Below, one piece after another: positions 1-8,246 of a DNA stretch of 27,856 nt. The DNA is from Ilumatobacteraceae bacterium (GTDB lineage Bacteria; Actinomycetota; Acidimicrobiia; Acidimicrobiales; Ilumatobacteraceae). Within the stretch, counting starts at the first letter, position 1. Every line of letters begins with the position of its first letter. Where the stretch lies: contig JALQWV010000015.1 of NCBI GenBank assembly GCA_023263465.1, positions 1 through 27,856 of the forward strand, given 5' to 3'. Made by a program: the position numbers and the translations under genes. The notes under the pieces were generated by a model. It made no database searches. It had not been told where the DNA came from and saw only the letters and a list, made by a program, of their open reading frames with translations.

Positions 1-823
1 CACGACCTGCGTACACGCTGGCACCCTTGGCCACCAGGTCTGCTTCCAAACCGTGTCCACATGCTTCGTGGAACAACACTCCTCCGGAGCCCTGCTTGAT
101 GACTACTTGCATGGCACCCGATGGTGCTGGCCGCGCCTGCAGCTTGGTGATCGCTTGTTGTGCTGCACGAATTGCGAGTTCTTCAACGTCGTGTTCATCA
201 AAAACTTCAAACCCAATGGTGTGACCAAGTGAGTTGTAACCCGTTTGCATTCCTGCATCACCGTTAGCAATGACACTCACGCGCATCAATGTGCGCACTT
301 GCTCGTCTGCACTGAAAATTCCGTCAGAGTTTGCAATGAGAATTTGCTTGATGGAATCTCCATAACCTGCAGAAACTTGAACAATTGCACCGTGAACTCC
401 ACGGGCAGCAGCATCAGCACGCTGCAAGAGTTCAACTTTGCGCGCTTTTGCAACCGTGTCAGGAAATTGAACGATGGTGTTCACCGGGTGACGAAACACG
501 GGTTGTAACGCAATGGTGTGCACTCCGCCATCGCCCTGTTTGGCTGCTGCTGCGGCAGCTTCCGCCGCGGCCAGCAAGCCACGCTCCGAGAGATCTGATG
601 TATGAGCAAAACCCGTGGTATCACCAGCAATCACACGAATTCCTGCACCTCGATCTCGACCACTGGTTACCTGCTCCACTTTTCCGTCGTCCAACCCAGC
701 AGATGTAGAGCGCTTATCCTCAACATAAATTTCTGAGAATTCAGCGCCAGTACTTCGACCTTTCGCAAGCACTCGGGCAATGACATCGGGTTCAACAAGT
801 GGCGAATCGGTGCGTAAGGACAT
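1..823 (-). CDS. tldD: Metalloprotease TldD, N-terminal 274 residues (partial, runs off left edge)
   Basis: The reverse strand is open from ATG at 823 to the window edge, beginning MSLRTDSPLVEPDVIARVLAK. Near the edge is the TldD/PmbA zinc motif HEACGHGLEAD, with His252, Glu253 and His256 (HExxxH). This is the hallmark of TldD, the catalytic half of the TldD/TldE protease that degrades unfolded peptides and matures some peptide antibiotics. The N-terminal region (GLDDGKVEQVTSGRDRGAG) is the usual beta-rich start of the family. Its partner TldE/PmbA is not in the window and could lie just beyond position 1. No Shine-Dalgarno is correctly placed: GGAG lies 1 nt from the ATG. A TAGGAT hexamer 6 nt upstream suggests a leaderless mRNA. 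The gene is divergent from the PAP2 gene. The family call is secure; the C-terminus is not visible. Confidence 0.93.
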   Translation of the reverse strand, partial: MSLRTDSPLVEPDVIARVLAKGRSTGAEFSEIYVEDKRSTSAGLDDGKVEQVTSGRDRGAGIRVIAGDTTGFAHTSDLSERGLLAAAEAAAAAAKQGDGGVHTIALQPVFRHPVNTIVQFPDTVAKARKVELLQRADAAARGVHGAIVQVSAGYGDSIKQILIANSDGIFSADEQVRTLMRVSVIANGDAGMQTGYNSLGHTIGFEVFDEHDVEELAIRAAQQAITKLQARPAPSGAMQVVIKQGSGGVLFHEACGHGLEADLVAKGASVYAGR

Positions 824-829
824 GCTCCA

Positions 830-835
830 ATCCTA
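830..835 (-). promoter_or_regulatory. Putative -10 element of tldD (leaderless)
   Basis: TAGGAT on the reverse strand, followed by 6 nt and then the ATG at 823. It fits the actinobacterial TANNNT -10 box with transcription starting at or next to the start codon. No convincing -35 was recognised. Inferred from position only. Confidence 0.5.
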
Positions 836-878
836 CCGAAGGTGATTGGGCTGCGGCTTGGCGTGCCTCAACTCGGCG

Positions 879-884
879 TACGAT
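879..884 (+). promoter_or_regulatory. Putative -10 element of the PAP2 gene (leaderless)
   Basis: TACGAT followed by 7 nt and the GTG at 892. This is the main reason for choosing 892 as the start of the downstream gene, because there is no Shine-Dalgarno before 892 or 913. Confidence 0.5.
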
Positions 885-891
885 TTATGAC

Positions 892-1770
892 GTGAACGCC
901 GCCTCTGAACCCATGACGAGCGTCGCACTACCTCGCCACCATCGCACATTGTGGTGGAAGGAAGCGTTGATTGTTTCAGTTTTCTATGCGATCTATACCT
1001 TGATCCGTAATCAGTTTGGATCTGCTTTGGTCAACGGCGTTGATGTTCCTCTCCATTCGTTTACCAACGCTGTTCGCGTCATTCGAATTGAGCGTGCACT
1101 TGGGCTATACCACGAAGAATCAATTCAAGATTTTTTCTTGCCACATGTGTGGTTCATCAAGTTAATGAATACCTACTACGGCACGGCTCACTTCTTTGTC
1201 ACATTGGGAGTGTTCATTTTGTTGTTCAAGCGGCGACCAGACGTGTTTGCTCAGTGGAGAAATGTCCTTGCTGCTATGACCGGACTCGCCATTATCGGTT
1301 TTGTGCTCTTTCCACTTATGCCACCACGTTTGCTCGATGAGCAGTGCCCAACGAAGAACGGCGGTTTTGGTGGTGCCTGTATTGAACATGAACTACGCAA
1401 TTACAACGGTGCAGAGAACTTTGGATTTGTAGACACCGTTGCCGAGTTTGGTGGACCCTGGGCGTTCAATGAAGGTCCTGCAGCATCATTGTCCAATCAA
1501 TATGCAGCAATGCCTTCATTGCATATTGGCTGGTCCACCTGGTGCGTGTTTGCTTTGTGGCCGATTGCAAAGAGACGTTGGGCACGTATTGCCTTGTTCC
1601 TCTACCCCGCCACAACTCTGCTCTGCATAGTGGTCACCGGTAATCACTTTTGGTTAGACGGACTCGGTGGATTACTCGTTTTTGGACTTGGATATGTCAT
1701 TGGCACCTGGCTCCATAATTGGAATCACCGCCGTTTAGATGCCCGCATGGCTTCTCACCCTGCGCTCTAG
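892..1770 (+). CDS. PAP2-superfamily integral membrane phosphatase/transferase (PAP2_3 type)
   Basis: About 292 residues with several hydrophobic segments. The core contains the PAP2 signature in its inositol-phosphotransferase-like form: QYAAMPSLHIGWSTW (His211) and GNHFWLDGLGG (His252, Asp256), with FPLMPPRLLDE upstream. Such proteins hydrolyse or transfer lipid-linked phosphate groups at the outer membrane face; the substrate cannot be told from sequence. The frame is open upstream to a GTG at 799, but that would overlap the divergent tldD start. GTG 892 is preferred because a TACGAT box precedes it by 7 nt, and ATG 913 is an alternative. dxs follows 20 nt downstream on the same strand. 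A lipid-phosphate enzyme beside dxs might act on prenyl phosphates, but that is only suggested by position. Confidence 0.85.
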   Translation: MNAASEPMTSVALPRHHRTLWWKEALIVSVFYAIYTLIRNQFGSALVNGVDVPLHSFTNAVRVIRIERALGLYHEESIQDFFLPHVWFIKLMNTYYGTAHFFVTLGVFILLFKRRPDVFAQWRNVLAAMTGLAIIGFVLFPLMPPRLLDEQCPTKNGGFGGACIEHELRNYNGAENFGFVDTVAEFGGPWAFNEGPAASLSNQYAAMPSLHIGWSTWCVFALWPIAKRRWARIALFLYPATTLLCIVVTGNHFWLDGLGGLLVFGLGYVIGTWLHNWNHRRLDARMASHPAL

Positions 1771-1776
1771 CGGGGA

Positions 1777-1782
1777 TAGCGT
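1777..1782 (+). promoter_or_regulatory. Possible -10 element of dxs
   Basis: TAGCGT lies 8 nt before the dxs ATG at 1791, in the 20-nt gap after the PAP2 gene. The spacing is at the long end of that seen at the other putative leaderless starts here, so dxs may have its own promoter as well as read-through. Confidence 0.35.
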
Positions 1783-1790
1783 TGAACGCT

Positions 1791-3686
1791 ATGGCCCTCG
1801 CAGATATTCGCCAGCCCAGTGATCTGCGGCCACTCACACTCCCTCAGCTCGAGGCGCTCGCAGACGAAATTCGCGAGTTTGTCGTCAGTGCAGTGTCAGA
1901 AACCGGCGGCCACCTTGGTTCGAACCTCGGAGCAGTTGAACTGACGCTTGCACTGCACCGCGTATTCGATTCTCCGCGAGACGCCATTTTGTGGGACACC
2001 GGCCATCAGGCATACATTCACAAAATCGTTACTGGCAGACGTACAGGGTTCAACAAATTGCGTCAGGCCGATGGAATCTCTGGTTACCCAAGTCGTGAAG
2101 AGAGCATCCACGACTTCATAGAAAATAGCCATGCAAGTACCGTGCTGAGTTATGCATATGGTCTGGCTGTAGCGCGAGACGCCGGGCAGTCAATCGATCG
2201 TCGACACATTGTTGCCGTCATAGGTGACGGCTCAATGACGGGTGGCATGGCATACGAAGCCCTGAACAACCTGGGGCACAGTGGCAAGCGAGTGATTGTG
2301 GTGCTAAACGACAATGGACGCAGTTATGCGCCAACCGTTTCGAACCTGAGTCAAGGTGCATTGTCCAACAAATTGACCGATATTCGCTTGAACCCTGTGT
2401 ATGTTCGCCGTCAACGCAAGATTGAAAACTTTTTGAAAAATCTGCCCATCATCGGAACACAAGCCGAACGAGGCATGGAAGCATTTAAAGCCGGAGTTCG
2501 CGAATTTCTGCAGCCACCAGCATTCTTCGAAGCACTCGGTGTTCGTTACATCGGTCCAATTGATGGTCATGACTTGGAAGCGCTCGAACACGCCCTGCAT
2601 TCAGCGCAACAACGGGTAGAGGAAGGGCCAATTGTGATTCACGTAATCACACAGAAAGGTCGCGGATACTTGCCCGCGGAAGACGATGACGAAAAGCATT
2701 TGCACGATGCACCCGTTTTCAATCCAGCAACCGGTCCTTCAAAGTCGGTGCCAACCGGCTACACCGAAGCGTTTTCCAACACGATCGTTGAACTGGCAAA
2801 AGACGATCCACGCATCGTTGCTATTACTGCAGCCATGCCTGGGCCGACTGGTCTCATTCAATTTCAAGAGCAATTCCCCGATCGATTCTTTGACGTGGGT
2901 ATTGCAGAACAACACGCAGTAACTGCGGCTGCAGGAATGGCAATGGGTGGCATGCGCCCAGTGGTTGCGCTGTACTCAACATTTCTAAATCGCGCTTGGG
3001 ATCAAGTCGTGTACGACGTTGCGTTACATCGACTACCAGTTGTTTTCTGTCTTGATCGCGCCGGCATAACCGGAGACGACGGCCCTAGTCACCACGGCAT
3101 CTACGACATGGCACTGTTGTCAAAAGTTCCGGGCATGCGAGTTCTCGCACCTTCAAGCACGCAAGAAGTTGAACAGATGCTGAAAGATGCACTCACACTG
3201 ACAAATGAAGGTCCTGTAGTTATCCGGTATCCAAAGGGCAAGGCTCGCAGTGTTGATTCATCTGATGTTGGTTCAGGACTTGCTGCGCGCAAGCTTTTAG
3301 TTGACGAATCAAAAAATGTCTGCATTTTGGCTATCGGCAAAATGGTTGGACCCTCGCTAGAAGCGGCTGCCTTACTTGCAGCGCAGGGAATTGCCACAAC
3401 GGTGTGGGATGTGCGCTCCTGTGCACCACTTGATCAGTCCATGATTGTTGATGCCGCAGCCCACAAGGTGGTCATCACGGTGGAGGATGGAATTCGCGAA
3501 GGCGGAATTGGTATGACGATTGCGGATGTAGTTACGCATGCTTCGGAATCCAATCGTCCAACCATTGAAGTGCTTGGCATTCCGAAGCAGTTCATTCCAC
3601 AAGCAAAGCCAGACGCCATTCTTTCGCGGATTGGACTTGATGCCGAAGGCATCGCCGCAAATGTCCAAAGACTTGTCTGTAAATAA
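1791..3686 (+). CDS. dxs: 1-deoxy-D-xylulose-5-phosphate synthase
   Basis: A 631-residue cytosolic enzyme condensing pyruvate and glyceraldehyde-3-phosphate, with loss of CO2, to DXP: the first step of the MEP isoprenoid pathway and a source of thiamin and pyridoxal precursors. Visible motifs are GGHLGSNLG (residues 39-47), the thiamin-diphosphate motif GDGSMTGG (145-152) with LNDNGRS (172-178), the KGRGYLPAEDD segment and the transketolase-like DVGIAEQHAVT with its catalytic Glu. Length is normal for the family. The frame is open upstream into the PAP2 gene, but actinobacterial Dxs proteins start near this ATG, and MALADIRQPSDLR matches the usual N-terminus. The HisN-like gene overlaps its 3' end by 26 nt, so the two are probably co-transcribed. 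Confidence 0.96.
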   Translation: MALADIRQPSDLRPLTLPQLEALADEIREFVVSAVSETGGHLGSNLGAVELTLALHRVFDSPRDAILWDTGHQAYIHKIVTGRRTGFNKLRQADGISGYPSREESIHDFIENSHASTVLSYAYGLAVARDAGQSIDRRHIVAVIGDGSMTGGMAYEALNNLGHSGKRVIVVLNDNGRSYAPTVSNLSQGALSNKLTDIRLNPVYVRRQRKIENFLKNLPIIGTQAERGMEAFKAGVREFLQPPAFFEALGVRYIGPIDGHDLEALEHALHSAQQRVEEGPIVIHVITQKGRGYLPAEDDDEKHLHDAPVFNPATGPSKSVPTGYTEAFSNTIVELAKDDPRIVAITAAMPGPTGLIQFQEQFPDRFFDVGIAEQHAVTAAAGMAMGGMRPVVALYSTFLNRAWDQVVYDVALHRLPVVFCLDRAGITGDDGPSHHGIYDMALLSKVPGMRVLAPSSTQEVEQMLKDALTLTNEGPVVIRYPKGKARSVDSSDVGSGLAARKLLVDESKNVCILAIGKMVGPSLEAAALLAAQGIATTVWDVRSCAPLDQSMIVDAAAHKVVITVEDGIREGGIGMTIADVVTHASESNRPTIEVLGIPKQFIPQAKPDAILSRIGLDAEGIAANVQRLVCK

Positions 3687-4449
3687 GCACTACCTAGAAA
3701 CCGCACTTCGCGCTGCCTACGCTGCAGACGAAGTAAGTCTTGCCGGGTTCAGAAACGGGGACTTCACCGTTTCGCGGAAAATGGATAACAGTGAAGTCAC
3801 CGAAATTGACCAAAACACGGAAACCGCAATTTCCTCCGTACTTCGCAGAGCAACCCCCGACTTCGGGCTATATGGCGAAGAACACGGACTCAGTGGACCA
3901 CAAGATGCTCAGTTCGTATGGGTTATCGACCCAATAGACGGCACCACCAATTTCATTCGCGGAGTTCCCGTTTGGGGATCGCTCATTGCCCTCGTACACA
4001 ACGAAGTTCCCGTGCTCGGTGTGGTGTCTGCCCCAGCACTGGGCATGCGTTGGTGGGCATCACATGGTGATGGCGCGTATTTCAACGGCTCACGTATACA
4101 TGTCTCAAGTGTTGACAGCATGAACGAAGCACATGTGAGCACCACTCCGAACAAGGGCTGGGAAAAAGTTGGCGGGTTGTCGAACCTGCAGCAGTTGCAA
4201 GTTGACGCGCTGCGTTCGCGGGGTTTTGGAGATTTTTGGCAGCACATGCTCGTTGCCCAAGGTGCAATCGACATTGCCATTGACGCAATCGGTCTCGCCC
4301 CATACGACAACGCTGCCATTTATCCAATCATTCAAGAAGCTGGAGGAACGGTCACCGACAGATTTGGCAATGCAGATTGGCGCGCAAATTCACTGATCAG
4401 CACCAACGGCGTTCTTCACCGGACAATCATTGATCGGTTACCTTCATAG
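3661..4449 (+). CDS. Inositol monophosphatase-family phosphatase, probable histidinol-phosphatase (HisN-like)
   Basis: 262 residues with the metal-binding motifs of the lithium-sensitive phosphatase superfamily: GEE (72-74), DPIDGTTNF (90-98) and the C-terminal YDNAAIYPIIQEAGG. The segment after DPIDGTTNF, IRGVPVWGSLIAL, resembles actinobacterial HisN histidinol-phosphatases more than SuhB inositol monophosphatases, so histidine biosynthesis is the first guess. myo-Inositol-1-phosphatase is the alternative. ATG 3661 was chosen because it is preceded by GAAGG about 11 nt upstream and gives a normal N-terminus; ATG 3640 is also possible. The gene overlaps the dxs end by 26 nt, and the aminotransferase GTG begins one base after its stop, so translation is likely coupled. 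Confidence 0.85.
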   Translation: MSKDLSVNKHYLETALRAAYAADEVSLAGFRNGDFTVSRKMDNSEVTEIDQNTETAISSVLRRATPDFGLYGEEHGLSGPQDAQFVWVIDPIDGTTNFIRGVPVWGSLIALVHNEVPVLGVVSAPALGMRWWASHGDGAYFNGSRIHVSSVDSMNEAHVSTTPNKGWEKVGGLSNLQQLQVDALRSRGFGDFWQHMLVAQGAIDIAIDAIGLAPYDNAAIYPIIQEAGGTVTDRFGNADWRANSLISTNGVLHRTIIDRLPS

Positions 4450-4450
4450 G

Positions 4451-5632
4451 GTGACTGTTTCGCAGAATGAACATGCTGCACTTTGGCAACTAGACAAGTC
4501 CATCGCGTATCTCAACCACGGTTCGTACGGTGCCGTTCCTGTTTCAGTTCAAGACGTACAAAACACATTTATTGACCGCGCAAATAGCAATCCCAACCAT
4601 TGGTTTCGGTTTGAACTTCCGCAAATGATGATTGAAGCGCGACATATTGTGGCTTATTGGTTTGGTGTCGCTCCGGAACATTTTGCGTTCGTACCAAATG
4701 CGTCTCAAGGAGTCGTCACTGCTGTACAAGCATTAGTTGACGAAGCGACATCTCGTAATCAACATACTCACCTCGTTGCTACTTCGCTTGGCTATGGCGG
4801 AGTGCTACTTGGAATGCAACATGTCGCCGTCCGCAGTAATGCCACCTATTCGGTCGCCAAAGTTGTGTACCCACACGAGGTGACTGCTGAAATCATCAGT
4901 TCACGAATTCGCGCATTGTTACCGAGCAATGGTGATCCGATCGTTGTCGTGCTCGACCACATCACCTCCGAAACGGGAGTGCTCTTCCCTGTTGACGACA
5001 TCATCGCCTCAATTCGCTCAACACATCCGCAGGCCAAGTTCGTAATTGATGCTGCCCATTCAGCAGGAATGCTCGAGCACCCATTGCCAAACACGCACGA
5101 CGTGTGGGTTGGCAATTTGCATAAATGGTTATGCGCACCACGACCCGCTGCTGCACTTATCTGTGGGTCACCAGAGATTCGCACAATGATGAAGCCGCTT
5201 GCCCCATCGTGGGGTTTTGAGGATGGTTTCCCTACATCGTTTGAATGGCAAGGCACGAGCGACTATTCGGCATACCTTTCAGTACCTGCGGCAATCGCAT
5301 TCCAGGAACAATGGCCTTACCTGCAGCGTGATATCCACAATCGAAATGTTGCCGATGGCGCGGCTGCACTTCTACGAAATGCTTGGAAAACTGACAATCA
5401 CTTGGGAGAAACCATTGAGGCACCATGGTTACGGATGGTGCAATTACCTCTTAATCAGCCTCTTACCAAGCCGCAGATTGATTCACTTGTCGAACGAGCA
5501 GGGTTAGAACTGAATACTGAGTGCATGTGCATGACCGTACGCGACAAAACCTATGTTCGACTTTCAGCTCATATGTATAACGAAATCAATCAATACGAAA
5601 AGTTGATCGAAATTACTCGCCTATTGGCGTGA
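4451..5632 (+). CDS. Class V PLP-dependent aminotransferase (isopenicillin-N-epimerase-like)
   Basis: About 393 residues. Fold-type I, class V features are visible: LNHGSYGAVP near the N-terminus, VIDAAHSAGM (PLP-binding Asp), GNLHKWLCAPR with the Schiff-base Lys225, and FEWQGTSDYSAYLSV. The N-terminal LNHGSYG and GNLHKWLCAP segments are typical of CefD/isopenicillin N epimerase-like proteins, a group that also includes desulfurases and unknown enzymes. No beta-lactam genes are nearby, so the true substrate is unknown. GTG 4451 sits one base after the preceding stop codon; TTG 4430 is an upstream alternative in the same frame. The last 20 nt overlap the convergent TauE gene. Confidence 0.85.
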   Translation: MTVSQNEHAALWQLDKSIAYLNHGSYGAVPVSVQDVQNTFIDRANSNPNHWFRFELPQMMIEARHIVAYWFGVAPEHFAFVPNASQGVVTAVQALVDEATSRNQHTHLVATSLGYGGVLLGMQHVAVRSNATYSVAKVVYPHEVTAEIISSRIRALLPSNGDPIVVVLDHITSETGVLFPVDDIIASIRSTHPQAKFVIDAAHSAGMLEHPLPNTHDVWVGNLHKWLCAPRPAAALICGSPEIRTMMKPLAPSWGFEDGFPTSFEWQGTSDYSAYLSVPAAIAFQEQWPYLQRDIHNRNVADGAAALLRNAWKTDNHLGETIEAPWLRMVQLPLNQPLTKPQIDSLVERAGLELNTECMCMTVRDKTYVRLSAHMYNEINQYEKLIEITRLLA

Positions 5633-6401
5633 TTTCTTGTTGCCCACGCAGTTGTAACAACATTCTCCCTGCAATAAAAATCAGCAGAACTGCGAAGAGG
5701 AAATTAGAAACTGAGTCGTTCATGCGAGCCGCAATCCAACTTCCGCCAATAGCGGCAACAATTCCCGTTGAGCTCACGATTGCTGCTGCAGTGAGGTCAC
5801 TGTTCTTGTTTCGTAGGTTTTGGAGAGTTCCGGAGAACGCTGTGGGAATAACTACCGCGAGAGAAGTGCCCTTTGCGACTGCCGGAGAAACATGGAAAAA
5901 GATAACCAGAATTGGAACTGACATCAGCCCTCCGCCAATGCCAAGCATTCCTGCAAGTGCACCCACGACTAATCCGATTACGACGAGCCAAGCAGCAGTT
6001 GGTGCATTCAAAATCATTTCACCTGACGAATCAATCTTGAAGAACATCCGAACACCAGCAATAACGAGAATGCCAATAAATGCAATCGTTAGCGTGCGCT
6101 TTGAAAGCCGATTCAATAATTCGGCACCAACAAGCGATCCGGCAACGGAACCAATTGACAACCACAGCACAACAGGCCAATCAATATGGTCGTGTGTCCA
6201 ATACGAGAAAAAGCTGGAAAGTGAAATGAGGAATACTCCAGCGAGCGAAGTGCCGTGTGCACGCCGCTGATCCATGCCAAGTGCAAACATCAAGCCCGGA
6301 ACAATGATGATGCCGCCACCAAGGCCAAACATTCCGGATAGCAATCCGGCACCAATGCCAAATCCCATCAAGATGACGGCGCGTTGCTTTGGAATACTCA
6401 C
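5613..6401 (-). CDS. TauE/SafE-family membrane permease (putative sulfite/anion exporter)
   Basis: 262 residues, almost entirely hydrophobic. The family's duplicated glycine-rich signatures are present: GAGLLSGMFGLGGGIIIVPGL near residue 17 and GALAGMLGIGGGLMSVPIL in the second half. About eight membrane segments are expected. TauE/SafE proteins export sulfite, sulfoacetate or related small anions, and many members are of unknown substrate. The start is GTG 6401, in a GTGA overlap with the stop of the upstream peptidase gene, which implies translational coupling. It is the last gene of a unit led by a cysteine desulfurase, so a link to sulfur metabolism is tempting but unproven. Its 3' end overlaps the convergent aminotransferase gene. 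Confidence 0.87.
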   Translation of the reverse strand: MSIPKQRAVILMGFGIGAGLLSGMFGLGGGIIIVPGLMFALGMDQRRAHGTSLAGVFLISLSSFFSYWTHDHIDWPVVLWLSIGSVAGSLVGAELLNRLSKRTLTIAFIGILVIAGVRMFFKIDSSGEMILNAPTAAWLVVIGLVVGALAGMLGIGGGLMSVPILVIFFHVSPAVAKGTSLAVVIPTAFSGTLQNLRNKNSDLTAAAIVSSTGIVAAIGGSWIAARMNDSVSNFLFAVLLIFIAGRMLLQLRGQQEITPIGE

Positions 6402-7165
6402 TTGCCTAGTTTGCTAGATGAAGCGTCTCTTAGCATCATTGAAATATCGAGCACCGCACTGGCGTGTACTTTGGCTTCTTCGGTATTCAATGTTTTGCCA
6501 AGCTCCACAACAAACGCCATGGAGTTCTTCAGACCTTTCTTCTGCCAAGTTGCAGCAACACCCGTGTAGGTGCCACCCGTAATTCGCTTCATCGGCAGAC
6601 CAGTAATTGCGCCGTACCGAGCCCGAATTTCACCTTCGAAACCAACACCAGGAGAAATGATGTTCAAGTCCTGGTGATACCACAGCCCTAAGGCAGGTTT
6701 GATTTCACGAAAGAAACTCACGAGAGCTTTTGTCTCTGGCTCAGATGCGCGACTTGGTCCCGCATACTGCCAGTACCCCGGCTGCCCAATCTTTGCCCAC
6801 CCATATGGAAAATTTCTATTGAGGTCTACGCGATTTGCGTTTCCTCGACGATTTAATGCAGTTCCGTCTGGATTGATTGTTGGGATTACCCACAGGTTCA
6901 CACCCTTAGGCACCTGCATGTTCAACAGTTCATCGGTAATGAGAAGGCCAGCTTCTTCGTTGCCATGAATGACACCGACAACTGCGACGGTGACCCCGCG
7001 TGGGTCTCCCATTCGAAAAGCCTCTAACGGACGACCTTGAACCGATGTACCGAACGCACGTCGCTCAAGAATGTTTCCCTGAGAGGAAGCATCGCTATAC
7101 GAGCCAGTGGCCACAACAACAGCACATGCCAATAACAAGGCGAAGGTTTTTCGAATCGCTCGCAT
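6398..7165 (-). CDS. Secreted M14-family zinc carboxypeptidase (MpaA-like)
   Basis: 255 residues. It begins with a basic-hydrophobic signal peptide (RKTFALLLACAVVVATG), probably cleaved in the mid-20s, so it acts outside the cytoplasm. M14 metallopeptidase residues are visible: HGNE (His67, Glu70), NPDG (98-101), NRVDLNRNFP (111-120, substrate-binding Asn/Arg), YHQD (His164, third zinc ligand) and VVELG (Glu221, general base). The short domain resembles murein peptide amidase MpaA and related carboxypeptidases that trim peptidoglycan peptides, so cell-wall peptide recycling is the likely role. Its ATG directly follows the mnmA stop with no gap (TAA|ATG), and its stop overlaps the TauE start. 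The operon link to tRNA thiolation genes is odd and may be simple compaction. Confidence 0.87.
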   Translation of the reverse strand: MRAIRKTFALLLACAVVVATGSYSDASSQGNILERRAFGTSVQGRPLEAFRMGDPRGVTVAVVGVIHGNEEAGLLITDELLNMQVPKGVNLWVIPTINPDGTALNRRGNANRVDLNRNFPYGWAKIGQPGYWQYAGPSRASEPETKALVSFFREIKPALGLWYHQDLNIISPGVGFEGEIRARYGAITGLPMKRITGGTYTGVAATWQKKGLKNSMAFVVELGKTLNTEEAKVHASAVLDISMMLRDASSSKLGK

Positions 7166-8236
7166 TTATTCTGCTGTGGCGATTCCGCCACCAAGAACAT
7201 GCGTATTCGTCATGTTGTACAACACCACGGATTGACCTGGTGCGATTCGGCGCTGTGGTTCGCTCCAGATAATTCGAATCGAACTTTCGGAAAGAATTTC
7301 TACTATCGCCGGAATCGCTGTGCCATGCGCACTTGACTGCACTAAGACATCGTTGGTTGTGCGCAGGCGTTGAATATCGTGCATGTCGGACCAAATGATT
7401 TGGTTCACTATAAGCGACTTGCGATACAAGCTTGCTTCCTCACCAATAACTACCCGAGCATTTGGCGTATCAACTTCAACCACATATTGCTTTGGTCCGC
7501 CGCCAGGAATTCCAAGACCCTTACGCTGACCAATCGTCACAAGTTCTAGCGCATCAACTTTTCCAGCAGGTGTTCCATCTTCATTTACTACTTCTGCTTT
7601 GCGGAATGGTATGCGATTACCTAGGAAGGTTTCGCGACCGCCAGTTTTGCTGATGAAACATACGTCTTGGCTATCTGGTTTAGTCGCCGTGCGCAACCCA
7701 AGTTCAATTGCGCGCTCACGTACCTGAGCCTTTGTTAGATGACCAACAGGGAACATGGTGTAGGCAAGTTCTGCTTGATCCAACATGTGAACAACGTAAC
7801 TTTGATCTTTTGCATCATCCGCTCCACGAGCAAGGCGAAGTATTCCTTCATCATCACGTTCAATGCGCGCATGATGTCCGGTAGCAACTGCATCAAACCC
7901 CAACAGTCGTGCACGCTCACTCAGACGATCAAACTTCAAATGGCGATTGCACTCAATACAAGGGTTGGGAGTGATGCCGTCTACGTGGGCCTGCACATAT
8001 GGGGTGACTACATGCTTGTCAAAGTCATCTGAAAAGTTGAAGACCAAGTGATCAATATTGAGTTGCTGTGCCACTCGACGCGCGTCGTCAACATCGGAAA
8101 CTGAGCAGCAACCCGTGTCACTCTCGCCGCCCCAAAGACGCATGGTCACGCCAACAACATCGTGCCCTGCTGCTTTCAACTCGGCTGCAGCGACGGACGA
8201 ATCCACGCCTCCCGACATCGCAACAAGCACTTTCAT
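7166..8236 (-). CDS. mnmA: tRNA-specific 2-thiouridylase MnmA
   Basis: 356 residues, a normal length. The N-terminal PP-loop SGGVDSS (8-14) adenylates U34. Cys93 in NPCIECN and Cys193 in DVCFI are the expected catalytic pair that carry the persulfide and form the transient disulfide. TPNPCIECN, VATGHHARI and KPDSQDVCFI are diagnostic. MnmA installs 2-thiouridine at the wobble position of Lys, Glu and Gln tRNAs, using sulfur from a cysteine desulfurase. That donor is encoded 10 nt upstream in the same unit, an arrangement like the dedicated desulfurase-MnmA pair YrvO-MnmA of Bacillus. No clear Shine-Dalgarno precedes the ATG, and coupling with the upstream gene is likely. Confidence 0.96.
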   Translation of the reverse strand: MKVLVAMSGGVDSSVAAAELKAAGHDVVGVTMRLWGGESDTGCCSVSDVDDARRVAQQLNIDHLVFNFSDDFDKHVVTPYVQAHVDGITPNPCIECNRHLKFDRLSERARLLGFDAVATGHHARIERDDEGILRLARGADDAKDQSYVVHMLDQAELAYTMFPVGHLTKAQVRERAIELGLRTATKPDSQDVCFISKTGGRETFLGNRIPFRKAEVVNEDGTPAGKVDALELVTIGQRKGLGIPGGGPKQYVVEVDTPNARVVIGEEASLYRKSLIVNQIIWSDMHDIQRLRTTNDVLVQSSAHGTAIPAIVEILSESSIRIIWSEPQRRIAPGQSVVLYNMTNTHVLGGGIATAE

Positions 8237-8246
8237 GTACTAAAGG

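Noticed and set aside
27..708. Plus-strand open frames over the first 800 bases
   Set aside because: They lie antisense to tldD, whose zinc motif HEACGHGLEAD is clear; their Cys/His-rich translations look like shadows.
799..891. Longer N-terminus for the PAP2 protein from GTG 799
   Set aside because: It would overlap the divergent tldD start and its -10 box and adds a non-membrane, low-quality sequence; GTG 892 has a fitting -10 box.
5629..6270. 213-residue plus-strand open frame
   Set aside because: It is antisense to the TauE/SafE permease, which has the family glycine motifs; the plus-strand translation has no recognisable features.
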